Assembly (NCBI GenBank): GCA_026397195.1
Contig: JAPLVI010000140.1
Location: 1 to 5,925, forward strand
DNA length: 5,925 nt
Direction: 5' to 3'
From: Candidatus Berkelbacteria bacterium
GTDB lineage: Bacteria > Patescibacteriota > UBA1384 > JAHJRZ01
Shown here: positions 1 through 5,428 of the stretch, in pieces
How the letters are laid out: each line of letters starts with the position of its first letter
How positions within the stretch are numbered: position 1 is the first letter of the stretch
Made by a program: the position numbers and the translations under genes
The notes under the pieces: generated by a model
What the model was told of the DNA's origin: nothing
Database searches by the model: none
Seen by the model: only the letters and a program-made list of their open reading frames with translations

Positions 1-1
1 G

Positions 2-394
2 ACTGGTCATTTAGTATATACTACGCTTCACACCAATGATGCCGCGCAGACTGCCGATCGTATCATTGATGTCTTCCCACCACATCAACAACAGCAAGTG
101 AGGCAACAATTAGCCAATGTTCTTCTGGGCGTCGTGTCACAACGATTATTGCCTCGTACTTCGGGTGGAAGAATTATCGCTTGTGAAATTTTAATTGCTA
201 ATAATGCAGTCAGGAATATTATTCGCGAAGGCAAAACGCATCAATTGCCTAATATTATTCAAACATCTGTTTCCGAAGGAATGATTACCCTTGATAAGGT
301 GCTTGCCGAGCTTGTTAGTAAAGGAGAAATTTCACTTGATGATGCTCTGGCTTGGGCAACCGACGCCAAGTCATTTAAGATGAAAGTTTATTAA
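2..394 (+). CDS. pilT: Type IV pilus retraction ATPase PilT, C-terminal part (5' end outside window)
   Basis: PilT is the cytoplasmic hexameric ATPase that powers pilus retraction by driving pilin return to the membrane. The reading frame is open from base 2, so this is the last 130 residues of a protein of usually about 350. The fragment opens on the His box (GHLVYTTLHTND, fragment residues 2-13). The PilT-typical helix AVRNIIREGKTHQL follows at about 69-82, matching the family's AIRNLIRE signature, which separates PilT from the extension ATPase PilB. A GMITLDKVLAELVSKGEIS segment near the end matches the usual PilT C-terminus. Walker A and B lie upstream, outside the window. A GTG at 98 could be mistaken for a start, but the conserved residues before it show that it is an internal valine. 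pilC follows after 66 nt, probably in the same transcript. Function is confident; the gene is incomplete only because of the window edge. Confidence 0.95.
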   Translation, partial: TGHLVYTTLHTNDAAQTADRIIDVFPPHQQQQVRQQLANVLLGVVSQRLLPRTSGGRIIACEILIANNAVRNIIREGKTHQLPNIIQTSVSEGMITLDKVLAELVSKGEISLDDALAWATDAKSFKMKVY

Positions 395-460
395 TCAATT
401 TAAAATAATTTCGGTCAGAGGCCGATAGCCTTTGGCTGAAAATAAAAAGGATAGGGGATT

Positions 461-1531
461 ATGGCGAACTTAAGAAAATATCTTTATACCGCCAAAACCG
501 AAAAAGGAGCGGTAGATAAGGGAGAAATCGAGGCAGAAAATTTAGAGTTAGCGCAGAAAGCGTATAATCTAACGGATGCTTTAAAAGTCATTGCGGGCCA
601 AACTAAAAATACTTATCTACGTGATGCAGTTGAAGAAATAGCCAAAGACGTGGAGAGTGGTTTTTCACTTTCGACAGCTTTAGCCAAACACAGGAATATC
701 TTTAATCGGGTTTTCATTGCGGTAGTGCGTTCTGGTGAGGCTTCTGGTAAGCTTTCTGCCGTACTTGAAGATATGGCCGTTGATCTGGAACGAAATTATG
801 ATTTTTCGTCCAAATTGCGAAATGCGATGCTTTATCCGATATTTATTCTTAGTGCCATGGTTATTGTCGGTGCCCTAATGATGATTAAAGTCATCCCCCA
901 GCTCAAAAATATTTTTGCCTCTTCAAAAGTAGAACTTCCTTGGGCGACAAAGGCATTAATTGCTACTGCGACTTTCCTTCAGGGATACTGGTGGCTAATT
1001 CTATTGATTATCATTGCCGTCTATTTCCTGATTAGAGCCTATATTAAATCACCGGCAGGTAATTATTTCTGGTCGCGTCTGCAACTTAAACTGCCTGTTT
1101 TTGGAAAATTACTTGAAAATTCAGAGATGACCCGAATGACCTTAACTTTTCAGATACTTGCCAAAACTGGTATTCCGCTTTTAGAGGCGATTAATATTAC
1201 CGCTGAGACAATGGAGAATGAGGTTTATAAAAGGGGACTGAAGGCCTCGGCGGTTGAAGTTGAACGCGGTGTTCCATTTTCCGTGCCGTTAATTAAGAAT
1301 TCCTATGTTCCGCCAATGATTAGCCAAATGGTATCCGTTGGTGAACAAACAGGGAAGATTGATGAGATATTTGACAAACTATCCGAACACTATCTTGGCG
1401 AGACAGAGAGAAGCTTAAAGGCAGTTTCGAGCTTAATTGAACCTTTCACTATTGTTATTTTAGGGCTTTTGGTTGGGACGATGGTTTTTGCGATTATTAT
1501 TCCCATCTACAATATGTCTTCCACAATATGA
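461..1531 (+). CDS. pilC: Type IV pilus inner-membrane platform protein PilC (GspF family), apparently with an internal deletion
   Basis: PilC sits in the cytoplasmic membrane and couples the PilB/PilT motors to the growing pilus. At 356 residues it is shorter than the usual ~400. Residues 5-33 are the typical N-terminus (RKYLYTAKTEKG, then KGEIEAENLELAQKA). Domain 1 runs from ~36 to ~145 and includes VVRSGEASGKL (88-98), with a membrane segment at ~124-144. A second membrane segment is at ~175-195, domain 2 at ~222-340 (VGEQTGKIDEIFDKL at 293-307), and a last membrane segment at ~329-350. Domain 2 begins with the helix TRMTLTFQILAKTGIPLLEA. Its counterpart in domain 1, plus the preceding linker, is missing: the sequence jumps from AQKAY to NLTDALKVIAGQT at codons 35-37 (bases 563-571). 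The frame stays open. AAAGG at 446-450 or AGGGG at 453-457 could serve as ribosome binding site. The stop codon overlaps a candidate pilin promoter. Family is certain; whether the short form works is not known. Confidence 0.93.
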   Translation: MANLRKYLYTAKTEKGAVDKGEIEAENLELAQKAYNLTDALKVIAGQTKNTYLRDAVEEIAKDVESGFSLSTALAKHRNIFNRVFIAVVRSGEASGKLSAVLEDMAVDLERNYDFSSKLRNAMLYPIFILSAMVIVGALMMIKVIPQLKNIFASSKVELPWATKALIATATFLQGYWWLILLIIIAVYFLIRAYIKSPAGNYFWSRLQLKLPVFGKLLENSEMTRMTLTFQILAKTGIPLLEAINITAETMENEVYKRGLKASAVEVERGVPFSVPLIKNSYVPPMISQMVSVGEQTGKIDEIFDKLSEHYLGETERSLKAVSSLIEPFTIVILGLLVGTMVFAIIIPIYNMSSTI

Positions 1532-1537
1532 TATAAT
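1529..1537 (+). promoter_or_regulatory. Extended -10 promoter element for the pilin genes, overlapping the pilC stop
   Basis: TGATATAAT is a perfect match to the extended -10 form (TGN followed by TATAAT), and its TGA is the pilC stop codon. I see no good -35 hexamer at 15-18 nt spacing, which extended -10 promoters often lack. Transcription would start near 1544, giving a leader of about 175 nt before the first pilin. The surroundings are AT-rich, so a chance match is possible. The position at the head of a long gap before highly expressed genes supports the call. Confidence 0.5.
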
Positions 1538-1546
1538 ATATATAAA

Positions 1547-1574
1547 CCCCGACACCAATTTATTGGTGTGTGGG
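1547..1574 (+). promoter_or_regulatory. Stem-loop at the predicted 5' end of the pilin mRNA
   Basis: ACACCAA (1552-1558) pairs perfectly with TTGGTGT (1563-1569) around a TTTA loop. CCC (1547-1549) can add three pairs with GGG (1572-1574) across a 2x2 internal loop. No T-run follows directly, so it is a poor intrinsic terminator. Given the predicted start near 1544, it would form almost at the mRNA 5' end, a position where stem-loops are known to slow decay. It could also act as a weak terminator or attenuator for pilC transcripts. Confidence 0.45.
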
Positions 1575-1617
1575 TAAATTAATTGGTTTAATTATTTTTA
1601 GTTGAATGAATTTTTTC

Positions 1618-1699
1618 TGCTAAATTCCCCGAGAGGTCGACGGGGTCGGTTCGCCAAGGCACGACTGCCTAGTCGAGATTGACCATAATAAATTTAGCA
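1618..1699 (+). promoter_or_regulatory. Candidate structured leader RNA upstream of the first pilin
   Basis: TGCTAAATT (1618-1626) and AATTTAGCA (1691-1699) form a perfect 9-bp closing stem. The enclosed stretch 1627-1684 is GC-rich (38 of 58 by my count) inside very AT-rich flanks. It contains CCCCG/CGGGG (1627-1631 with 1641-1645) and CGACT/AGTCG (1662-1666 with 1671-1675, loop GCCT). Two alternatives compete with these: a 7-bp helix 1644-1650 with 1678-1684, including two G-U pairs, and AGGC/GCCT (1657-1660 with 1667-1670). The element ends 9 nt before the ribosome binding site. I do not recognise it as a known riboswitch or ribozyme; the GEMM cyclic-di-GMP, hammerhead and tRNA patterns do not fit. 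A small inverted-repeat element is the other reading, though I see no flanking target duplication. Confidence 0.5.
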
Positions 1700-1708
1700 A
1701 GGAATAAT

Positions 1709-1716
1709 GAAAGGAG
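1709..1716 (+). promoter_or_regulatory. Ribosome binding site of the first pilin
   Basis: GAAAGGAG lies 4 nt before the ATG at 1721. It settles the start against an in-frame TTG at 1679, which has no such site and would add 14 residues in front of the normal short prepilin leader. The same eight bases precede the second pilin. Confidence 0.85.
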
Positions 1717-1720
1717 AAAA

Positions 1721-2119
1721 ATGAAAAAAGAGAAAGGTTTCACCCTAATTGAGCTTTTGGTCGTCATCGCCATTATCGGTATTCTTGCCGTTTTAATCTT
1801 TGTTGCGATGGGAAGAGCACAAGCAGGAGCGCGCAACACACAGCGAAAGGCCTTCTGCCACGATTATGCTACGGCTGAAGCAATGTATTACGATGCGACC
1901 AAGCATTATGGTGGCTACACTACGTTGAGAAGTGGCTATTTAGGTCAAGACCCGACTGTTTGTGCCACGGCAGTTGCTAGTTGTAATATTGTAGCCTCCT
2001 GGACAAGTGGTGGCCATACTACTCCTGCCGCCGGCTCAACTACGGGAACCAGTTTTAGTTGTACGGCTGACCTCGAGAATGGTGGCACCTTCGTTTGTGA
2101 CGTAAATGGTTGTCGTTAG
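1721..2119 (+). CDS. Type IV pilin 1 (PilA-like), six cysteines
   Basis: This is a candidate pilus shaft subunit. The 132-residue prepilin has a class III signal, MKKEKG followed by FTLIE. PilD would cut after Gly6, leaving Phe at +1 and the assembly-critical Glu at +5 (residue 11). The hydrophobic helix runs to ~30. A globular head of ~90 residues then includes a Gly/Ser/Thr-rich loop (~92-112). Six cysteines (46, 81, 88, 114, 126, 131) permit three disulfides. The protein ends DLENGGTFVCDVNGCR, nearly the same as the next pilin. It lacks the YPxT and WGxPY-like features expected in a GspG pseudopilin, and PilT upstream argues for a true pilus. The gene has its own probable promoter and a long leader. 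It is separated from pilin 2 by 60 AT-rich nt without a terminator. Which of the two is the major subunit cannot be told from sequence. Confidence 0.93.
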   Translation: MKKEKGFTLIELLVVIAIIGILAVLIFVAMGRAQAGARNTQRKAFCHDYATAEAMYYDATKHYGGYTTLRSGYLGQDPTVCATAVASCNIVASWTSGGHTTPAAGSTTGTSFSCTADLENGGTFVCDVNGCR

Positions 2120-2164
2120 TCTTGAGTTTAATAAATTTAATTTATAACCAAAATTACTAATTAA

Positions 2165-2172
2165 GAAAGGAG
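2165..2172 (+). promoter_or_regulatory. Ribosome binding site of the second pilin
   Basis: GAAAGGAG sits 7 nt before the ATG at 2180. It is identical to the site of pilin 1 and stronger than any site in front of pilC, pilD or the minor pilins, as expected if pilins are needed in excess. Confidence 0.85.
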
Positions 2173-2179
2173 CGGGGAA

Positions 2180-2620
2180 ATGAAAAGATCCAAAGGTTTT
2201 ACCCTTATTGAGCTCTTGGTTGTTATCGCCATTATTGGCATTTTGGCAGTCTTAGTCCTGCTGGCGTTGAGTTCAGCTCGTGCTTCAGCCAGAGATGCAG
2301 CTAGAAAATCCGTTGCCAATTCAATTGCAACCGCCAACGAAATCTATTGGGACAGAAATTCTGATTATGCGGCTAGCGTCGGACACACAGCTATCGGTCC
2401 TCCAGCCGTCTGTGATGTTCCAGCTATCCCACCAGATCCGGCAGCAGCTAGTCTTACAGCAGCGGGTTTGATGGGTTGCCCAAGCCAAGCGGCTCGTAGT
2501 GGAGGTGCTGATGTGCCCTGGAATTCGGTTTATGCCCATACGAGCTCAAGCGCTTGGACTGTGACGACTGATTTAGAAAGAGGTGGAACATTCTCCTGTA
2601 ATCAGGATGGCTGTCGTTAA
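2180..2620 (+). CDS. Type IV pilin 2 (PilA-like), four cysteines
   Basis: This second candidate shaft or accessory pilin has 146 residues, with cleavage expected after MKRSKG and Glu at +5 (residue 11). Residues 6-25 are identical to pilin 1. The helix is followed by [14 protein letters not shown], typical in style of pilins of Parcubacteria-like organisms. The head is Ala/Pro-rich around 73-95 and has four cysteines (78, 100, 140, 145). The last 16 residues, [16 protein letters not shown], share the pattern DLExGGTFxC-x4-CR with pilin 1, while the middles do not align obviously. This is the picture of a tandem duplication with diverged heads. The gene is more GC-rich than its neighbours: 71 of 120 bases in 2401-2520 are G or C, against 17 of 60 in pilD at 3001-3060. 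The Ala/Pro/Gly content explains much of this. Strong hairpins follow. Confidence 0.93.
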   Translation: MKRSKGFTLIELLVVIAIIGILAVLVLLALSSARASARDAARKSVANSIATANEIYWDRNSDYAASVGHTAIGPPAVCDVPAIPPDPAAASLTAAGLMGCPSQAARSGGADVPWNSVYAHTSSSAWTVTTDLERGGTFSCNQDGCR

Positions 2621-2647
2621 TCTGTAAAATCTCAAAGGTTTAGTTTA

Positions 2648-2675
2648 GCAGGGAGCACAAATTTGTGCTCCCTGC
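2648..2675 (+). terminator. Perfect 28-nt palindrome downstream of the pilins (hairpin, terminator-like or mRNA-stabilising)
   Basis: The 28 bases are self-complementary without a mismatch. GCAGGGAGCAC pairs with GTGCTCCCTGC around AAATTT, giving 11-12 bp with a GC-rich stem. It begins 28 nt after the pilin 2 stop. No T-run follows on either strand, so it is not a textbook intrinsic terminator. It would still block 3' exonucleases, or allow partial termination, leaving pilin mRNA more abundant than the pilD mRNA downstream. The hairpin is certain as structure; its role is inferred. Confidence 0.55.
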
Positions 2676-2677
2676 AA

Positions 2678-2698
2678 AGAATTTAGTAAGTAAATTCT
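2678..2698 (+). other. AT-rich hairpin between the palindrome and pilD
   Basis: AGAATTTA (2678-2685) pairs perfectly with TAAATTCT (2691-2698) around GTAAG. A short T-rich run (GATTTTAT) follows, so with the preceding palindrome it could form a weak composite terminator. In AT-rich DNA an 8-bp repeat like this can also arise by chance. Confidence 0.3.
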
Positions 2699-2703
2699 GA
2701 TTT

Positions 2704-2709
2704 TATAAA
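2704..2709 (+). promoter_or_regulatory. Possible -10 box in front of pilD
   Basis: TATAAA matches five of six -10 positions and lies after the hairpins, where a separate promoter for pilD and the minor pilins would be useful. The nearest -35 candidate, TTTAGT (2682-2687, spacer 16), matches only three of six. Low confidence because the region is AT-rich. Confidence 0.2.
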
Positions 2710-2722
2710 TTAAGCATTTTGT

Positions 2723-3511
2723 GTGTCAATTAATATCATCATCTATATATTAGCTTTTATCTTCGGGGCAATCATTGGCAGCTTTTCAAATGTGGTAATT
2801 TATCGCCTCAAAATTGCAAAAAACGGCAAAGCAAACATTAATCTTTCAGGGAGATCAAAATGTCCCCATTGCAAAAAAGAATTGACAATCTTTGAACTGA
2901 TACCGATTTTATCTTTTGTTTTTTTGAGCGCTAGGTGTGCTAAATGCAAAAAACCAATTTCATGGCAATATCCTTTGGTTGAAATAATTTCTGGCATATT
3001 AACCGTTATTCCCTTATATTTTCTGGGTTTTTCAAATATTTATGCTTATCTCGTTATTCTGATTTTGTATCTTTTTATTGTCATTTTTTTCTATGACCTC
3101 AAGAATTTTATTGTTCCTGATGTTGCTCTTTATCCCTTGTTTTTTTTAATTCTAGTTTTTGATATAATAAAGCTAGCGAAACATGATGTTATACTGTTAA
3201 ATCTTTTCATTGGTACTTTGATTGGAGGGGGATTATTTCTGATATTGGTTTATTTTTCACGCGAGAAATGGATGGGATGGGGTGATGTCAAGCTTGGATT
3301 TCTTTTAGGGCTGCTCCTCGCATATCCCTATATCATTGTTTCACATGTCATGGCTTTTATTATTGGCGCAGTAATAAGTTTAATCTTGATTGGTTTTCGC
3401 GGAAAAACGCTCAAAAGCGAAGTCCCGTTTGCCCCGTTTCTAGTCTTGGCCGCAACGATTACCCTTTTTTGGGGACAGATGATTATAAATTGGTATTTTA
3501 GGGGATTTTAA
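2723..3511 (+). CDS. pilD: Prepilin peptidase / N-methyltransferase PilD (A24 aspartic protease)
   Basis: PilD is the polytopic membrane enzyme that removes the short prepilin leader and methylates the new N-terminal residue. At 262 residues it is of normal size. The N-terminal methylase domain has the first membrane helix (5-27), the GSFSNVVIYRL motif (19-29) and a zinc site of four cysteines (CPHC at 47-50 and CAKC at 72-75), followed by ISWQYPLVEIISG. The protease domain carries both expected catalytic aspartates: D125 in DLKNFIVPD and D188 in the GxGD motif (GWGDVKLG). Several more membrane helices run to the C-terminus. It starts with GTG. A stop codon lies in frame four codons upstream, so no longer form exists, and I see no Shine-Dalgarno sequence. 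It would act on all six pilins here. The stop overlaps the next ATG by one base, suggesting translational coupling. Confidence 0.97.
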   Translation: MSINIIIYILAFIFGAIIGSFSNVVIYRLKIAKNGKANINLSGRSKCPHCKKELTIFELIPILSFVFLSARCAKCKKPISWQYPLVEIISGILTVIPLYFLGFSNIYAYLVILILYLFIVIFFYDLKNFIVPDVALYPLFFLILVFDIIKLAKHDVILLNLFIGTLIGGGLFLILVYFSREKWMGWGDVKLGFLLGLLLAYPYIIVSHVMAFIIGAVISLILIGFRGKTLKSEVPFAPFLVLAATITLFWGQMIINWYFRGF

Positions 3512-4191
3512 TGAAAAAGAATACTAAATTACGTGGATTTACTCTTCTAGAACTGGTGGTAACGATTGGCATTATTTCGCTACTTGTGGCCATTGGTGTC
3601 CCAGCTTTTTACGCTTATAGTAAACAAAATGCCACAAGGACATCAGCTCAAGATATAAAAAATGTGCTTTTAGAGGCACAAAGTCTTTCCAAGTCCCCAG
3701 CAGCAGTTGATTCAGGCTCTGATTTTTATTATGTGACAATTTATTATAATCAAACAGCAGGTAATAGCGATAATGGGAAAATTAAAATTGGTAGAGGTAA
3801 ATTTGATCCCCAAGCAGGCAGAATATTGCCAAGCTCAAAAAATCCACCATTGCGGCCTGTATACAGAATAGATTCCGACGCCTGGATTACAGATATTAGA
3901 CCAAAAGACTTAGATGATAACCGCCTGACAAATATAAGTGTTACCTATTATTATCTGATTCCTAGCGGACAAATTCTTTTTAATGAAAGAGAACCAGCCC
4001 CGGGCTTTGACTACTCACCACGATGTAAAATTAACCCAGCTAATTGTTTTTATAGCACAGATAAAAATAGTTATATCAACATTAGGACAAAAGATGTAGC
4101 AGGTAGCAGTCAATTAGAAAATGGAGATCAGACAATCGTGATTGATGGTAATGGCGGTAATGTAAATGTTTTAGATGGCTTGTTACCTTGA
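3511..4191 (+). CDS. Minor pilin / pseudopilin, GspH/FimT-like
   Basis: The 226-residue prepilin has the leader MKKNTKLRG followed by FTLLE, so PilD would cut after Gly9 and Glu14 is the +5 glutamate. The hydrophobic helix extends to about residue 35. The head is predicted beta-rich and ends with TIVIDGNGGNVNV (208-220), which resembles the C-terminal strand pair of GspH/FimT proteins. Two cysteines (172, 179) are close enough to form a disulfide. It is first of the four minor pilin genes, the position GspH or FimU holds in H-I-J-K clusters. It overlaps pilD by one base (TAATG), with AGGGG at 3500-3504 as ribosome binding site. The pilin class is certain; the subtype rests on position, size and the C-terminal pattern, not on a search. 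Confidence 0.75.
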   Translation: MKKNTKLRGFTLLELVVTIGIISLLVAIGVPAFYAYSKQNATRTSAQDIKNVLLEAQSLSKSPAAVDSGSDFYYVTIYYNQTAGNSDNGKIKIGRGKFDPQAGRILPSSKNPPLRPVYRIDSDAWITDIRPKDLDDNRLTNISVTYYYLIPSGQILFNEREPAPGFDYSPRCKINPANCFYSTDKNSYINIRTKDVAGSSQLENGDQTIVIDGNGGNVNVLDGLLP

Positions 4192-4205
4192 AGTAGAAAT
4201 TTGAT

Positions 4206-4754
4206 ATGAAACAAAAAGGATTCACTTTACTTGAAACCGTAATTGCTATCGGTATTTTAATTATGGTTGGCGGAGTGGCGGTAGGTGCTTCAAGTAGAGC
4301 AATAAATACGGGGACTTATTCAAAAAACCGGACTCGCGCGCAAGATCTCGCCAGACGTCAAATTGAAGGCCTCAAAGCATTAAGAGATACAAATTATCAG
4401 ACCACCGGAAGAGCTTGGGACTATCATTTGACTCGTTGTGCCGGCGGACATATAACGGGCGGTCCAAGTCAAAGTAATATTAATTTTGTCTGTAATAGGG
4501 GTGGTATAGATTATCAGATCGATTCATTGCCTTTTCATGTAATAACCAGAATTGAAAACGTGGAAGACGATATTAATGGTGGTGATAATGGCCCAGGCAG
4601 AACCGATGGCACCCATTATCCCTCGGGCCTTGATGAAAATAAAAATATGCGACGAGTTACTGTTACGGTTACTTGGTCAGAGCCTTTTCTGCCAGGATCA
4701 GATCCAAAGGTAGAGCTGACGAGTTATTTAACAAATGATAAAATTGGCAATTAA
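4206..4754 (+). CDS. Minor pilin / pseudopilin, GspI/PilV-like
   Basis: The 182-residue prepilin has a very short leader, MKQKG followed by FTLLE, with Glu10 at +5. The helix is followed by ARAQDLARRQIEGLKALRD-type sequence (45-61), a PilV/GspI feature in which the helix continues as an Ala/Arg/Leu-rich amphipathic segment. A strand pattern MRRVTVTVTW (148-157) and VELTSYLTN (169-177) close the protein, as in many PilV/GspI-like proteins. The cysteine pair is 78 and 96. A Gly/Asp/Asn-rich stretch (~119-146) looks like a surface loop. The gene lies 14 nt after its neighbour and has only a poor ribosome binding site (GAAG around 4190). By homology with the known minor pilin complexes it would sit in the pilus tip and help start assembly. 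Confidence 0.75.
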   Translation: MKQKGFTLLETVIAIGILIMVGGVAVGASSRAINTGTYSKNRTRAQDLARRQIEGLKALRDTNYQTTGRAWDYHLTRCAGGHITGGPSQSNINFVCNRGGIDYQIDSLPFHVITRIENVEDDINGGDNGPGRTDGTHYPSGLDENKNMRRVTVTVTWSEPFLPGSDPKVELTSYLTNDKIGN

Positions 4755-4756
4755 AA

Positions 4757-5425
4757 ATGAGGAGAAATAATACCCAAGAACAAAAAGGATTTACCTTACT
4801 TGAACTGCTAATTGCTTCTGCAATTTTTGCGGTAACAATTGTGCTTATTGTTGGTAGTTTTGGTATTTCGACTAAATATCAGCGAGAAATCAGAATAAAT
4901 CGTGATGTTTCGCAAGATATTAGATATGTCACACAGGAAATAGCGCAGCAAGTAGAATTTTCTTTTAATGGACCAATGAAAACTACAAATGGCAATCTTA
5001 TCACTCAAAATATTAATAATATTAATAATAATGTTTATAACTTTGCCGTTGTGGCGGGCCCAGGTACCGATACTACCGGCAATGATATGATGCCACAAAA
5101 CACTCTTTATATTAGAGGCTCTGATAATCATTGTCGTTATTATACTACTGAGAAAGTCAATAATATTAAGCGAGTAGTGGTCTATATCGATAAAAATGAG
5201 CGTTGTGAAAATCCAGATTTTCGGGGACCGTATTTTCTGACCGATGAGAAAGTAAATATTAACTCGCTTCAATTCAGGGGAGTAATGAATCAAAAAGACA
5301 AGAATAAACAAGCATATGTTTGGATTATTATTAATTCAAATAATAATCGTAATTTTTCTGAATTTAATATTCCCATGCATTCGAGTACCCTGGCAACAAT
5401 AAGAAATTATAATCGTGAAAAGTAA
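4757..5425 (+). CDS. Minor pilin / pseudopilin, GspJ/PilW-like
   Basis: The 222-residue prepilin has an 11-residue leader ending in QKG followed by FTLLE (Glu16 at +5) and a hydrophobic helix to ~36. The order after a PilV-like gene, the size, the charged region REIRINRDVSQDIRYVTQEI (43-62) and the strand INSLQFRGV (168-176) fit GspJ/PilW-like proteins. The cysteine pair is 126 and 150. An Asn-rich patch (78-95) is encoded by AAT-rich DNA. Only 2 nt separate it from the previous stop. No ribosome binding site lies upstream of the ATG; instead AGGAG occurs at 4760-4764, inside codons 2-3, with no usable start codon after it. The ATG at 4757 is therefore kept, and translation may depend on coupling. 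A large open frame on the opposite strand is a by-product of AT-rich codons. Confidence 0.72.
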   Translation: MRRNNTQEQKGFTLLELLIASAIFAVTIVLIVGSFGISTKYQREIRINRDVSQDIRYVTQEIAQQVEFSFNGPMKTTNGNLITQNINNINNNVYNFAVVAGPGTDTTGNDMMPQNTLYIRGSDNHCRYYTTEKVNNIKRVVVYIDKNERCENPDFRGPYFLTDEKVNINSLQFRGVMNQKDKNKQAYVWIIINSNNNRNFSEFNIPMHSSTLATIRNYNREK

Positions 5426-5428
5426 AAA

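Noticed and set aside
98..394. A separate small protein starting at GTG 98
   Set aside because: The frame is open to base 2 and the upstream residues are the PilT His box, so the GTG is an internal valine of pilT.
412..440. Possible hairpin between pilT and pilC (AGCC/GGCT at 427-437 or CGG/CCG at 412-424)
   Set aside because: The stems are only 3-4 bp and compete with one another; no run of T follows, so no terminator or regulatory call is justified.
1618..1699. tRNA, hammerhead ribozyme or GEMM cyclic-di-GMP riboswitch
   Set aside because: No acceptor stem with a full T-arm, no CUGAUGA core, and no match to the conserved GEMM segments that I know; kept only as an unclassified structured element.
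1679..1720. Longer form of pilin 1 starting at TTG 1679
   Set aside because: It would put 14 extra residues before a normal prepilin leader and would run through the leader element; the GAAAGGAG at 1709-1716 fixes the start at 1721.
2280..2539. Open frames of 63 codons (+) and 72 codons (-) inside pilin 2
   Set aside because: Out-of-frame shadows of a well-supported pilin with low-complexity translations and no ribosome binding site.
2800..2997. 65-codon open frame on the minus strand in pilD
   Set aside because: Reverse reading of the zinc-domain region of pilD; no independent support.
3140..3147. T8 tract in pilD (with T7 tracts at 2919-2925 and 3084-3090) as a phase-variation site
   Set aside because: Phe/Leu codons of membrane helices in an AT-rich genome produce such tracts; they are short and the frame is intact.
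4808..5311. 167-codon open frame on the minus strand
   Set aside because: It lies wholly within the PilW-like gene; Ile/Asn-rich composition reflects AT-rich codons read in reverse, and no family resemblance is visible.
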